Shown here piece after piece: positions 35,455-44,080 of a DNA stretch of 64,000 bases. The DNA comes from Sphingobacterium thalpophilum (lineage in GTDB: Bacteria > Bacteroidota > Bacteroidia > Sphingobacteriales > Sphingobacteriaceae). A model generated the notes under the pieces. The model ran no database searches and was not told where the DNA came from. It saw only the letters and a list, made by a program, of their open reading frames with translations. The stretch lies in the NCBI RefSeq assembly GCF_038396785.1, contig NZ_CP151087.1, forward strand, positions 4,092,001 through 4,156,000. Reading direction: 5' to 3'. A program made the position numbers and the translations under genes. How positions within the stretch are numbered: the stretch's first letter is position 1; each line of letters starts with the position of its first letter.

Positions 35455-36114
35455 ATGAATAAAATACAGGCGGTATTGTTCGATCTGGACGGTACGTTAA
35501 TTGATTCGGAATATTTCTATTTCAAAAACTGGGCACCTATATTAAAACAGGAATTTAACCTTCAGATCAACTATGAAGATTGGATTCGCGATTTTGCTGG
35601 ACATACTTTAGCACATAATGTCAAGCGTCTTACCGAGGACTATGGCTACGACGTGACGGAAGAACATATGTGGAAGCGTACACGTGCGGCTTATGCCGAT
35701 TCTAACATGAGCGATATTGAATTGATGCCTGGAGCACGAGAAATTTTAGCTTTTTTGAAAGCAGAAGATATCCGTATTGGGCTTGTGACCTCGAGTTATA
35801 GAAGCACAGTCGATACTGTTTTGGGCAAGCACGAGCTTTTGGATTATTTTGAGTTTTTTGTCACGCGTGAGTGTGTGGAGCTGCCAAAACCCAATCCGGA
35901 ACCTTATCGTTTGGCATTGACACATCTGGGTCTACCAGCCGACCGCTGTGTGGCTATTGAGGATACGTCAACAGGAAGTACATCGGCATTGGGAGCAGGG
36001 ACGCAGTTGATTGCAGTTACGAAGCAAGAGGTAGAACGTGCTAGACTAACAGCTGTTGATAACATTGTGGAAAACTTATCTGAGGCGAAAGCCCTGTTGG
36101 CGCAATGGATTTGA
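35455..36114 (+). CDS. HAD-superfamily hydrolase (beta-phosphoglucomutase/phosphatase-like)
   Basis: The 219-residue protein starts at the ATG at 35455; earlier in-frame codons overlap a promoter-like box. HAD motif I is FDLDGTLIDSE (D10, D12), motif II is LVTSSYRS, motif III is the K in LPKPNPEPY and motif IV is AIEDTSTG. A helical cap of type C1 lies between motifs I and II. Close relatives are beta-phosphoglucomutases, sugar-phosphate phosphatases and phosphoglycolate phosphatases; the exact substrate cannot be set. It is monocistronic. Confidence 0.9.
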   Translation: MNKIQAVLFDLDGTLIDSEYFYFKNWAPILKQEFNLQINYEDWIRDFAGHTLAHNVKRLTEDYGYDVTEEHMWKRTRAAYADSNMSDIELMPGAREILAFLKAEDIRIGLVTSSYRSTVDTVLGKHELLDYFEFFVTRECVELPKPNPEPYRLALTHLGLPADRCVAIEDTSTGSTSALGAGTQLIAVTKQEVERARLTAVDNIVENLSEAKALLAQWI

Positions 36115-36201
36115 GGGTTGTAAAATAATTTAATCGTTTTAGCATTTGTATTTTTATTCGGATATATGTAATATTACCGACTTGTAAAGGGAACTCTGAT
36201 T

Positions 36202-36690
36202 ATGAACCGTAGAACCGCAATAAAGCAATTTTTCATTATCGCTGGCGGACTGACAATTTTGTCGTCCTGTCTGAATGATGGAGGTGCATCAATTGTATTA
36301 AATAAGCTGAAGATTTCGGCGGAAGATGAGCAATTTTTGGGCGATCTGGCTAACATCCTGATTCCGAAATCGGATACACCGGGAGGAAAGGATCTGAACC
36401 TACATCTTTTCGTCATCAAAATGGTGGATGACTGTGAGTCGCCAGAAAATCAGGCTAAATTTGTCGCTGGTTTCAACAAATTGAGAAAACAGTTGAATTT
36501 AAAAAATAACAAAGAGACTGAGACCACTTTGGCGGGGTTAAAAGACCAAACCGACGAGAAGGCTTTTTTTGAGACCTTCAAATCGCGTGCAATTCAGGGG
36601 TATATGAACTCAGAATACGTGATGAAGAATAAGGTGATCTATAAACTTATTCCGGGTCCGTACAATGGTGCGGTAAAAGTTAAGGCATAA
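36202..36690 (+). CDS. Gluconate 2-dehydrogenase subunit 3-like, Tat-exported
   Basis: This 162-residue protein opens with the twin-arginine motif NRRTAIKQFF and a hydrophobic stretch ending in LSSC (Cys23), so it is likely a Tat-translocated lipoprotein. The rest (ISAEDEQFLGDLANILIPKS, SPENQAKFVAGFNKLRKQL) matches the Gluconate_2-dh3 family, the small subunit of membrane-linked sugar dehydrogenases. It helps export and stabilise the large GMC subunit encoded 7 bp downstream. The pair acts in the periplasm on a sugar or glycoside that is not yet known. Confidence 0.9.
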   Translation: MNRRTAIKQFFIIAGGLTILSSCLNDGGASIVLNKLKISAEDEQFLGDLANILIPKSDTPGGKDLNLHLFVIKMVDDCESPENQAKFVAGFNKLRKQLNLKNNKETETTLAGLKDQTDEKAFFETFKSRAIQGYMNSEYVMKNKVIYKLIPGPYNGAVKVKA

Positions 36691-36697
36691 ATAGCAC

Positions 36698-38413
36698 ATG
36701 GCAAATCTAAATATTGACAGTGAAAAAAACAGAACCTACGATGCGATCGTGATCGGTTCGGGAATTAGTGGCGGTTGGTCCGCAAAAGAGTTGTGCGAGA
36801 AGGGCTTGAAAACATTGGTTTTGGAACGCGGACGTGATGTGCAACATATCAAGGATTACCCAACCACCAATATGATGCCTTGGGAGTTTGAACATCGGAA
36901 TGAAATGCCTTTCAAAGTAAAAGAAGAAAATCCGATTGTCAGCAAATGTTATGCATTCCATGAAGATGCAGCCCATTTTTTTGTAAAAGACAAGGAACAC
37001 CCTTATATTCAAGAGAAACCTTTTGACTGGATCAGAGGCTATCAAGTTGGCGGCAAGTCGTTATTATGGGCGAGACAGACGCAACGTTGGTCTGACTTTG
37101 ATTTCGAAGGGCCAGCGAGAGATGGTTTTGCCGTAGATTGGCCGATACGTTATGCTGATTTAGCACCTTGGTATGCTTATGTCGAAAAATTTGCTGGGAT
37201 TGCAGGTAATCACGATGGACTTCCTGAATTGCCTGACGGTGAGTTTTTGCCAGGGTACCCATTAAATATTGTCGAGAAGTATTTTAAAGAAAGCGTCCAA
37301 AAGAAATTTCCGGAGCGCAAAGTGATTTCAGCACGTTGTGCACACCTATCAAAACCAAATCAGATTCACATCGAACAAGGACGTGTACAGTGTCAGAATC
37401 GCGTACTTTGTCAGCGAGGATGTCCTTTTGGTGGATATTTCAGTTCCAATGCAACGACAATTCCTTGGGCGGCCAAAACCGGAAATATGACGCTACGTCC
37501 ATTTTCGGTTGTTCATTCGATTCTCTATGATGAACAAAAGGGAAAGGCAGTGGGTGTACGTGTTATTGATACCAATACAAAAGAGGAAATTGATTTTTAT
37601 GCCAAACTGATTTTTGTCAATGCGGCTGCAATCAATACGAATTTGATCTTATTGAATTCTAAATCGAACCGTTTTCCAAATGGTTTGGGTAATGATAGTG
37701 GTGTGCTCGGAAAATATGTTGCCTTTCACAACTATAGTGCACGCATTTATGCAGAGTATGAAGGGATGTTGGATTTTACGGCCGAAGGGCGGAATCCCGC
37801 AGGTGGAGGCTATATTCCACGTTTCAGAAACTTGCACAAACAGGAAACGGACTTTTTAAGGGGCTATGCTGCCGGTTTCGGAGCTTCGCGTAGTAAAGAG
37901 TCGGATCGTTCGGGTTTAGGGCTAGATCTGAAGAACAATTTGTTGAATCCTAAATTAGGTGTTTGGCAGGTTGGATCTCACATGATGGGTGAAACGATAC
38001 CAAAAGAATCAGGAATGGTTTCATTGGATAGCAGTAAGAAAGATGACTGGGGTATTCCATTGTTAAAAATTGCTGTCGATTATGATGAGAATGATGAAAA
38101 AATGAAAAAGGATTACATCGCTGTCATGACGGAGATGTTTACGGATGCTGGCTTCACAAACATTCGCCCGGATTCACACTGGCAGGCTCCAGGTTTGGAT
38201 ATCCATGAAATGGGCGGTGCACGTATGGGGCACGACCCGAAAACTTCGGTATTGAATAAATGGAATCAGATGCATGCTGTGAAAAACGTTTTTGTCACAG
38301 ACGGTGCAAGTATGACCTCGACATCAACACAAAATCCTTCATTGACCTATATGGCATTTTCGGCACGATCTGTCGATTATGCGATTAGCGAGATGAAGAA
38401 AGGAAATATTTAG
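36698..38413 (+). CDS. GMC-family oxidoreductase, large subunit of a periplasmic sugar dehydrogenase
   Basis: The 571-residue flavoprotein has the FAD-binding motif GSGISG (20-25) in YDAIVIGSGISGGWSAKEL. It has the GMC signature VGGKSLLWARQTQRWSDFDF, a cysteine-rich segment (CQNRVLCQRGCPFGGYFSS) typical of the gluconate/glycoside dehydrogenase branch, and the C-terminal domain NVFVTDGASMTSTSTQNPSL. It has no signal of its own and should be carried through Tat with the small subunit encoded just upstream. Relatives oxidise gluconate, or C3 hydroxyls of glycosides, and pass electrons to a cytochrome; no cytochrome gene is adjacent. The substrate is inferred only broadly. Confidence 0.92.
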   Translation: MANLNIDSEKNRTYDAIVIGSGISGGWSAKELCEKGLKTLVLERGRDVQHIKDYPTTNMMPWEFEHRNEMPFKVKEENPIVSKCYAFHEDAAHFFVKDKEHPYIQEKPFDWIRGYQVGGKSLLWARQTQRWSDFDFEGPARDGFAVDWPIRYADLAPWYAYVEKFAGIAGNHDGLPELPDGEFLPGYPLNIVEKYFKESVQKKFPERKVISARCAHLSKPNQIHIEQGRVQCQNRVLCQRGCPFGGYFSSNATTIPWAAKTGNMTLRPFSVVHSILYDEQKGKAVGVRVIDTNTKEEIDFYAKLIFVNAAAINTNLILLNSKSNRFPNGLGNDSGVLGKYVAFHNYSARIYAEYEGMLDFTAEGRNPAGGGYIPRFRNLHKQETDFLRGYAAGFGASRSKESDRSGLGLDLKNNLLNPKLGVWQVGSHMMGETIPKESGMVSLDSSKKDDWGIPLLKIAVDYDENDEKMKKDYIAVMTEMFTDAGFTNIRPDSHWQAPGLDIHEMGGARMGHDPKTSVLNKWNQMHAVKNVFVTDGASMTSTSTQNPSLTYMAFSARSVDYAISEMKKGNI

Positions 38414-38836
38414 TTTACCGGGGAAAGGTTTTGAAAATAAATCTTTCCTCTGTAAAATTAAAGTGCTATCTTTCCACCCGCATAGCACGTTAAAACCAAG
38501 AAAGAATAACCAAAAAGGAAAACAATAACGAATAAACAATTAATGAACCAATAAGTAATCAAAAAAAAGCAATTAAAAAACCAAAATAGGAAACCAAAAA
38601 ATTTTACAACAAAAGCAAAAGCGATTTAGCAGACTTTATTGCAGATTCTATGCGGCAATAATACCATAGACATTTGAACCCAAACGTTTTCTGTTAAGTG
38701 AAAGCAATGGAATATAGCAGGCAATTTTAAGAAAGCAGATCGATTTTAAAACGATTAATTAAGGGAAACTAAATTAAACTAGACGTTCTAAGTATCTTTT
38801 TGCTAAAACGTTTTTATAAACCAAATCACTATTAAT
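38414..38836 (+). promoter_or_regulatory. Leader region of susC unit 1
   Basis: A -7-like TATCTTTC lies at 38467-38474, which would give a 5' leader of about 355 nt, A-rich and without an ORF. The early part (38445-38525, including AATAACCAAAAAG) matches the leader of the second susC unit in outline. AAACGTTT occurs at 38682-38689 and AAAACGTTTT at 38805-38814, the latter 22 bp before the ATG. Confidence 0.55.
38805..38814. promoter_or_regulatory. CG-centred palindrome before susC 1
   Basis: AAAACGTTTT is followed by TATAAACCAAATCACTA before the ATG. The same block precedes the second susC. The CG centre suits a LacI-family operator. Confidence 0.5.
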
Positions 38837-41800
38837 ATGAGCAAAGTTGACGTAAAATCACTTGCGCAGCTTGGGAAAAAATCAAAGTTATTTTTCTCAT
38901 TGGCTGTCATTGCTGGTACTTTCCAACAAGTCAATGCCGCAGTCGGAACTTCTGCCAATTACGATGGCAAATCCTTCGTAAAAGAAGTAAACCATGTGCA
39001 GCAGCAAGTTAAAGGAAAAGTATTGGATGCTACTGGAAAACCAATTTCAGGAGTTAACATCGCCGTTAAAGGTACTTCAAAGGGCACACAATCTGATGCT
39101 TTGGGTAATTTTACATTGGATGCTAAATCGGGGGATGTATTGGTGGTTTCTTCCATTGGTTACAAAGCCAAAGAAGTCACTGTTTCCGGTGCAACTGTTT
39201 CTGTACAATTGGAAGATGATCAGAGCCAATTGGACGAAGTTGTCGTTGTGGGTTATGGTACCATGCGTAAATCTGATGTAACAGGTTCTATCGCTATGGT
39301 TAAAGGAGCCGACATGATCAAAGATCAGAACTTTAGTCCCTTGGATAACTTAAGGGGTAAGGCTTCGGGGGTTAATATCTTTTCTAACTCGAGCCAACCT
39401 GGTGCTTACGCCAACCGTGTGGTCATTCGTGGTGTAGCCACGATCAATTCATCATCCAATCCACTCTATGTTGTGGATGGGGTTGTAATGGAAGACTTTC
39501 AGTTGTTGAATCCGAATGATATCGAGAATATCGAGGTATTGAAAGACGCATCTTCGGCAGCGATCTACGGTGCACGTGGTGCAAATGGGGTTATCTTAGT
39601 AACGACAAAACGCGGAAATAAAGATGGATCCAGAACAATTAACTATCAAGGTTCAGCTGGTGTGAGCTCCGTTCAACGTTATATGGATCTATTGAATGGG
39701 CAGGAATGGGTAGATGCCTTTATGATCGGCTTGGAAAATGAAAATAAGTATCAGGGGAAATCCTGGTCCTTGGATAAAAAGACCTGGTTTAATGATCCCA
39801 ACTATTTTGATGCTAATGGTAACCCTTTGTATAATACAGATTGGCAGCGTGAAGCAACGCGTACAGCCATTTCACATAATCATCAGTTAAGTGTACAACA
39901 AGGCGATGATAAATCATCTGTTGGGGCTTTCTTAAATTATACCGATCAACAAGGTGTAATGAATAATACTTGGAATAAACGGGTAAATGCAAAAATGGCC
40001 TATGACGCTAAACCGACTTCTTGGCTGTCTACGGCGATTAATTTAACCGTTAACCATACTTGGGGACGTTATACACCAGAAGATGGTGGCGGACAGGAGG
40101 CACGTCGTACCATGATTGAAATGCTTCCTTGGTATCCTGTGTACGATAAAAATGGACAATATACATTTTCATCATCTTCGACTGTTTCGGACAAATTAGG
40201 GTTTGAAGGAATGGCTAATCCAGTGTCTATCCTAGATTTGCAAAAGAGGATGCGTTATAATACACAGATATTTGGTAATGCGGCACTAACATTTCATCTG
40301 GCCGATGGTTTGGATCTTAAGACACAATTGGGGATAGATAATCATAAAAAAGCGTATAAAGGATATTCTTCCATTACCTTGAATAATATCTCAAGACCAA
40401 ATGGCTGGGCTGAAATGAACAATACCAATACCCTATATTGGCAAGAAGAGACTTATCTGACCTATAATAAGCAGTTTGATAAACACCGCATTAATGCTAT
40501 GGCAGGTTTATCCTGGCAAGAAAGAACTTACGACTTCAATAGTTCTAGAACCGAAGGCTTTTTCGACGATGCTTATGAATACAATAATATGGGAATTGGA
40601 ATTACACCATCGACACCAGGGTCTAGGTGGAACAAATGGGCTATGAATTCCTATTTCTTAAGAGCAGCTTACTCCTATAACGATCGTTACTCGGCGACAA
40701 TTACAGGACGTTATGATGGATCATCCAAATTCGGTAAGAATAATAAATATGCTTTCTTCCCATCTGCTGGTTTCGCATGGAATGTGTCGAATGAGGACTT
40801 TTTGAAAGACAATACCACCGTTAGCAATTTAAAGGTCCATACAAGTTACGGATTAACAGGTAACTCGGAGATTGATCCGTACAAGTCCCTGGCAATTGTT
40901 GATGCCGGAACGATATTGCTAAACAATTCAAGAGCACCATATTCCTTTGTGAATTCTATTTCGAATCCAAATTTGAAATGGGAAAAAACCGCTCAGGTTG
41001 ATGCTGGAGTTGAATTGGGCTTATTTCAAAATCGTTTAAATTTTGATGTGTCTTTCTATCATAAGAAAACGACCGACTTGCTACTGGATGCGCCAATTCC
41101 AACCGCATCAGGATTTAGTACAGTGATGAAAAATATCGGATCCGTGCAAAATCAAGGTTTAGACATTATGGTTAAGGGAACCATTATCAATAAAGAAGAC
41201 TTTAGCTGGAATGCCTCACTTAATGCCAATTACAATAAAAATAAGGTGTTAAAATTAGGCGAGAACAATGCCGATATCCAAATGAATAGCTGGGTAGGCG
41301 GTGCTAATAGTGTTATCCGTGTTGGTGAGAACTTAAATAGTTTTTATGGTTACAGAAGATTAGGGGTATATACTCAAGCTGATGTGGATGCCGGAAATGC
41401 GACGGTAAGTCAAATCGGACGTGCAAAAAGAACGACTGAGAAAGAGATTATTGGTAAAGGATTGCCCGACTGGACAGGTAGTTTTATCAACAATTTGAAA
41501 TATAAGAACTTCGATTTTACCTTGGATCTGCAATTTGTTAAAGGTGTCGATGTGATGCAACAATTTTTCCATTCGACTTATGACCGTTTTGGTATCACCA
41601 ATGGTTTGAAAAATATCTTAACCGACGCGTATAATGGATCAAATCCGAATACCATGCAACAGGCTATTTATTTGACCAATAATGGACATGCTGGACAAGA
41701 TACCAATGTGGATGATGCTTGGGTAGCTGATGGTTCCTATTTACGGGTAAACTTAATTCAACTGGGGTATACATTTAACCCAGAAGCCTTAAAGGGTATC

Positions 41801-41983
41801 GGTCTAAAACGTGTTAGAATCTACGCAAATGCAAATAATCCGTTTTTATTCACTTCAAAAGAATTTTTAGGATATGATCCTGAAAGTACTTCACAAGGTG
41901 AGAGTAAGTTTGGACAAAACATAACGTTTTTCTCTTATCCAAGAGCGAAGACTTTTTCGTTGGGTCTGAATGTAACATTTTAA
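38837..41983 (+). CDS. SusC/RagA-type TonB-linked outer-membrane transporter, unit 1
   Basis: This 1048-residue protein has an extended N-terminus (KLFFSLAVIAGTFQQVNA) with the signal cleavage near residue 34. A CarboxypepD_reg-like domain follows at about 55-130 (GKVLDATGKPISGVNIAVKG), then the SusC hallmark LDEVVVVGYGTMRKSDVTGS, a plug domain (IENIEVLKDASSAAIYGARG) and a long beta-barrel. SusC proteins import oligosaccharides with TonB energy and form a lid complex with SusD, here encoded 18 bp downstream. No anti-sigma or hybrid regulator adjoins it, so control may act through the shared operator and leader. The glycan is unknown. Confidence 0.96.
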   Translation: MSKVDVKSLAQLGKKSKLFFSLAVIAGTFQQVNAAVGTSANYDGKSFVKEVNHVQQQVKGKVLDATGKPISGVNIAVKGTSKGTQSDALGNFTLDAKSGDVLVVSSIGYKAKEVTVSGATVSVQLEDDQSQLDEVVVVGYGTMRKSDVTGSIAMVKGADMIKDQNFSPLDNLRGKASGVNIFSNSSQPGAYANRVVIRGVATINSSSNPLYVVDGVVMEDFQLLNPNDIENIEVLKDASSAAIYGARGANGVILVTTKRGNKDGSRTINYQGSAGVSSVQRYMDLLNGQEWVDAFMIGLENENKYQGKSWSLDKKTWFNDPNYFDANGNPLYNTDWQREATRTAISHNHQLSVQQGDDKSSVGAFLNYTDQQGVMNNTWNKRVNAKMAYDAKPTSWLSTAINLTVNHTWGRYTPEDGGGQEARRTMIEMLPWYPVYDKNGQYTFSSSSTVSDKLGFEGMANPVSILDLQKRMRYNTQIFGNAALTFHLADGLDLKTQLGIDNHKKAYKGYSSITLNNISRPNGWAEMNNTNTLYWQEETYLTYNKQFDKHRINAMAGLSWQERTYDFNSSRTEGFFDDAYEYNNMGIGITPSTPGSRWNKWAMNSYFLRAAYSYNDRYSATITGRYDGSSKFGKNNKYAFFPSAGFAWNVSNEDFLKDNTTVSNLKVHTSYGLTGNSEIDPYKSLAIVDAGTILLNNSRAPYSFVNSISNPNLKWEKTAQVDAGVELGLFQNRLNFDVSFYHKKTTDLLLDAPIPTASGFSTVMKNIGSVQNQGLDIMVKGTIINKEDFSWNASLNANYNKNKVLKLGENNADIQMNSWVGGANSVIRVGENLNSFYGYRRLGVYTQADVDAGNATVSQIGRAKRTTEKEIIGKGLPDWTGSFINNLKYKNFDFTLDLQFVKGVDVMQQFFHSTYDRFGITNGLKNILTDAYNGSNPNTMQQAIYLTNNGHAGQDTNVDDAWVADGSYLRVNLIQLGYTFNPEALKGIGLKRVRIYANANNPFLFTSKEFLGYDPESTSQGESKFGQNITFFSYPRAKTFSLGLNVTF

Positions 41984-42001
41984 AAATTAGAAAATAAGGA
42001 A

Positions 42002-43567
42002 ATGAAAAATAAATTTTTTATGTTGTTAATTCTTGGATTAGGTTTAACGACGTCATGTAACAAATTTTTGGAAGAAGATCCGAAGTCTAATTTGTCTCTG
42101 GACGGATATTATCAAAATTCTGCTCAAGCACAGGCTACGGTGAATTCATTATATAGAAGGGGAGCTCCACAACGCTATTCGCTAGCGGGAAGTGCGTATG
42201 TCGGGCCAGCTGCGTCGGTCAATACCATGTTGACAGGATATTTTACAAATAGTTATGAGGGGCAGGAACGAGTATGTTTATTTGCTAGACAGTTAACTAG
42301 ACAGCAAAATACAAACCTGATCACCGGCTCAATGAACACCATTTGGGATGAAAGTTATAAAGCAATTAATATTGCAAACGCCGGAATAAAATATATTCCT
42401 ACTATCTCATTTGTTTCCCAAGATCAGCAAAAATCTTTATTAGCAGAAGCGAAGTTTTTTAGAGCCTATAACTACTTTTATCTGGTTAAGACGTTTGGTG
42501 CCATTCCGCTCAGCACAACGCCTGTTGAAACATTAGAAGATAATCTCTATCTAGAAAGAACAGAGGTTGCGAAAGTGTATCAGTTAATCGAGACTGATCT
42601 TAAAGAAGCTGTACAAGATTTACCTGCTAAAACGTTTGCTGATAATGGACATCGAATTACAAAATATGTAGCGGCCATGACATTGGCTAATGTTTATTTA
42701 CAAGAAGGCAAGTATAGTGAAGCTGCAGAGATGGCAAAAATTGTTGTCAATTCTGCTCATAAAATGACTGAAAATGTCGATCTTAAAATGAGTAGCGCTT
42801 ATAATAAATTGCGTACAACGGATGATTTAAGTGAAGTGATTTATGCACAGGAATATGACGCAACAATTAGCACAAGCAGCTGGTGGACAACGTATGCATT
42901 TAGTTCTTCGGCAACATCCGTGTTTGATAAATATTCGATATTTGAACGTGTTTTTGGGCCTACAAAGCAATTTTTAAATGTCTACGATACGAAAGACCTG
43001 CGGATTCAACCAAATCAGTTTTTCCATTGGAAATATACAAACCCGGTGAACAACAAGACCTGGGAATCTACGGAAGCCGGCATCTGGTATTATTTTGATG
43101 AGCAAGCAACTACTGTTACTGGTCGAGGAACCAAAGACTGGAACTTCTACCGTTATCCTGAGGCCTTGCTTATAGCTGCAGAAGGAATCGCTAAAACATC
43201 TGGTGTGAGTGCCGAGGCTGCAGGTTATTTAGCTCAGGTAAAAGCACGGGCAAATACCGAAGGAAAATCAGTTGCTGCTTATACAACCGAATTGCAAACA
43301 TTATCAGCAGATAATTTTGTGAAAGAATGCTGGAAAGAGCGTCTCCGCGAGTTCCCATTGGAATTTAAAATGTGGGACGATATTGTTAGAACTAAAATGT
43401 TCCCTGTAATTTCAACGACTGACGCTGGTAAAGTCGATTTCGTGCCATTGATTGGAGCTAAGAACGGATCTGGTGCAACATTCAAAGAAACAGATTTATT
43501 ATGGCCAATTTCTCCTGATGAAATTCAGCGCAATAATAAATTGACACAAAATGCAGGCTATCAATAG
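42002..43567 (+). CDS. SusD/RagB-family glycan-binding lipoprotein, unit 1
   Basis: The 521-residue lipoprotein has lipobox LTTSC (Cys19) and the typical start CNKFLEEDPKSNLSLDGYYQN. TPR-like helices (AEAKFFRAYNYFYLVKTFGA, WKERLREFPLEFKMWDDIVR) form the SusD scaffold and the C-terminus WPISPDEIQRNNKLTQNAGY is also characteristic. It caps the SusC barrel and binds the incoming glycan at the cell surface. It is co-transcribed with susC unit 1 and followed by an intrinsic terminator. Confidence 0.96.
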   Translation: MKNKFFMLLILGLGLTTSCNKFLEEDPKSNLSLDGYYQNSAQAQATVNSLYRRGAPQRYSLAGSAYVGPAASVNTMLTGYFTNSYEGQERVCLFARQLTRQQNTNLITGSMNTIWDESYKAINIANAGIKYIPTISFVSQDQQKSLLAEAKFFRAYNYFYLVKTFGAIPLSTTPVETLEDNLYLERTEVAKVYQLIETDLKEAVQDLPAKTFADNGHRITKYVAAMTLANVYLQEGKYSEAAEMAKIVVNSAHKMTENVDLKMSSAYNKLRTTDDLSEVIYAQEYDATISTSSWWTTYAFSSSATSVFDKYSIFERVFGPTKQFLNVYDTKDLRIQPNQFFHWKYTNPVNNKTWESTEAGIWYYFDEQATTVTGRGTKDWNFYRYPEALLIAAEGIAKTSGVSAEAAGYLAQVKARANTEGKSVAAYTTELQTLSADNFVKECWKERLREFPLEFKMWDDIVRTKMFPVISTTDAGKVDFVPLIGAKNGSGATFKETDLLWPISPDEIQRNNKLTQNAGYQ

Positions 43568-43589
43568 TCTTTTAAATCTGGGTTTAAAA

Positions 43590-43618
43590 TGGCCATCAAT
43601 TGATGGCTATTTTTTTTA
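43590..43618 (+). terminator. Terminator of susCD unit 1
   Basis: The stem GCCATC/GATGGC (43592-43597, 43602-43607) with loop AATT is followed by TATTTTTTTTAT, 25-50 bp past the susD stop. Confidence 0.88.
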
Positions 43619-43846
43619 TAAACAATGGCTAAAGCAATCTAGTGACAATAAATGGAGCAATTATTTGTTTAGGTAACATCTATAGCGACACTGTTTAAAA
43701 TTTTTAAAAAACCTTTTCCCTTTAAAATTAAAATCCTATCTTGAATCCACAATCAAACACTTAAACTAAAAACAATAACCAAAAAGAGAAAAATCAACAA
43801 AACATATAATTTAGATAAAATCACATTCGCTTTTTTTTATTCAAAT

Positions 43847-43874
43847 AGCAAAACCGCTTTTGCTTTGTTTTTTT
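43847..43874 (+). terminator. Attenuator-like hairpin inside the susC 2 leader
   Basis: AGCAAAA (43847-43853), loop CCGC and TTTTGCT (43858-43864) are followed by TTG and T7. The stem is short (7 bp), but the loop and U-run fit an intrinsic terminator about 210 nt before the start codon. Confidence 0.55.
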
Positions 43875-44047
43875 CAATGATTATATGCTGAGTTGTTCCA
43901 GCTTAGGTGCATTTTTACGTTTTTTTTAAAATAAATAATTAATAATCCGTATGGTTTAATCTATTAAGATAGAAATGAGACTCAAGTATTCGTATTAATT
44001 ATTGAAGATGATACTAATTAAACATGATCGTTTAAGCTTATCAAAGC

Positions 44048-44059
44048 TAAAACGTTTTA
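44048..44059. promoter_or_regulatory. CG-centred palindrome before susC 2
   Basis: TAAAACGTTTTA is a perfect 12-bp palindrome followed by TAAACCAAAATCACTA and the ATG at 44081. The block is nearly the same as that before susC 1. Confidence 0.55.
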
Positions 44060-44080
44060 TAAACCAAAATCACTAGTTAT

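Larger units (their letters stand above)
43619..44080 (+). promoter_or_regulatory. Leader region of susC unit 2
   Basis: A -7-like TATCTTGA (43737-43744) would give a leader of about 335 nt. The block around it resembles the leader of unit 1. A terminator-like hairpin stands inside the leader (43847-43874), and a TAAAACGTTTTA palindrome lies 21 bp before the ATG. No ORF is present. Confidence 0.55.
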
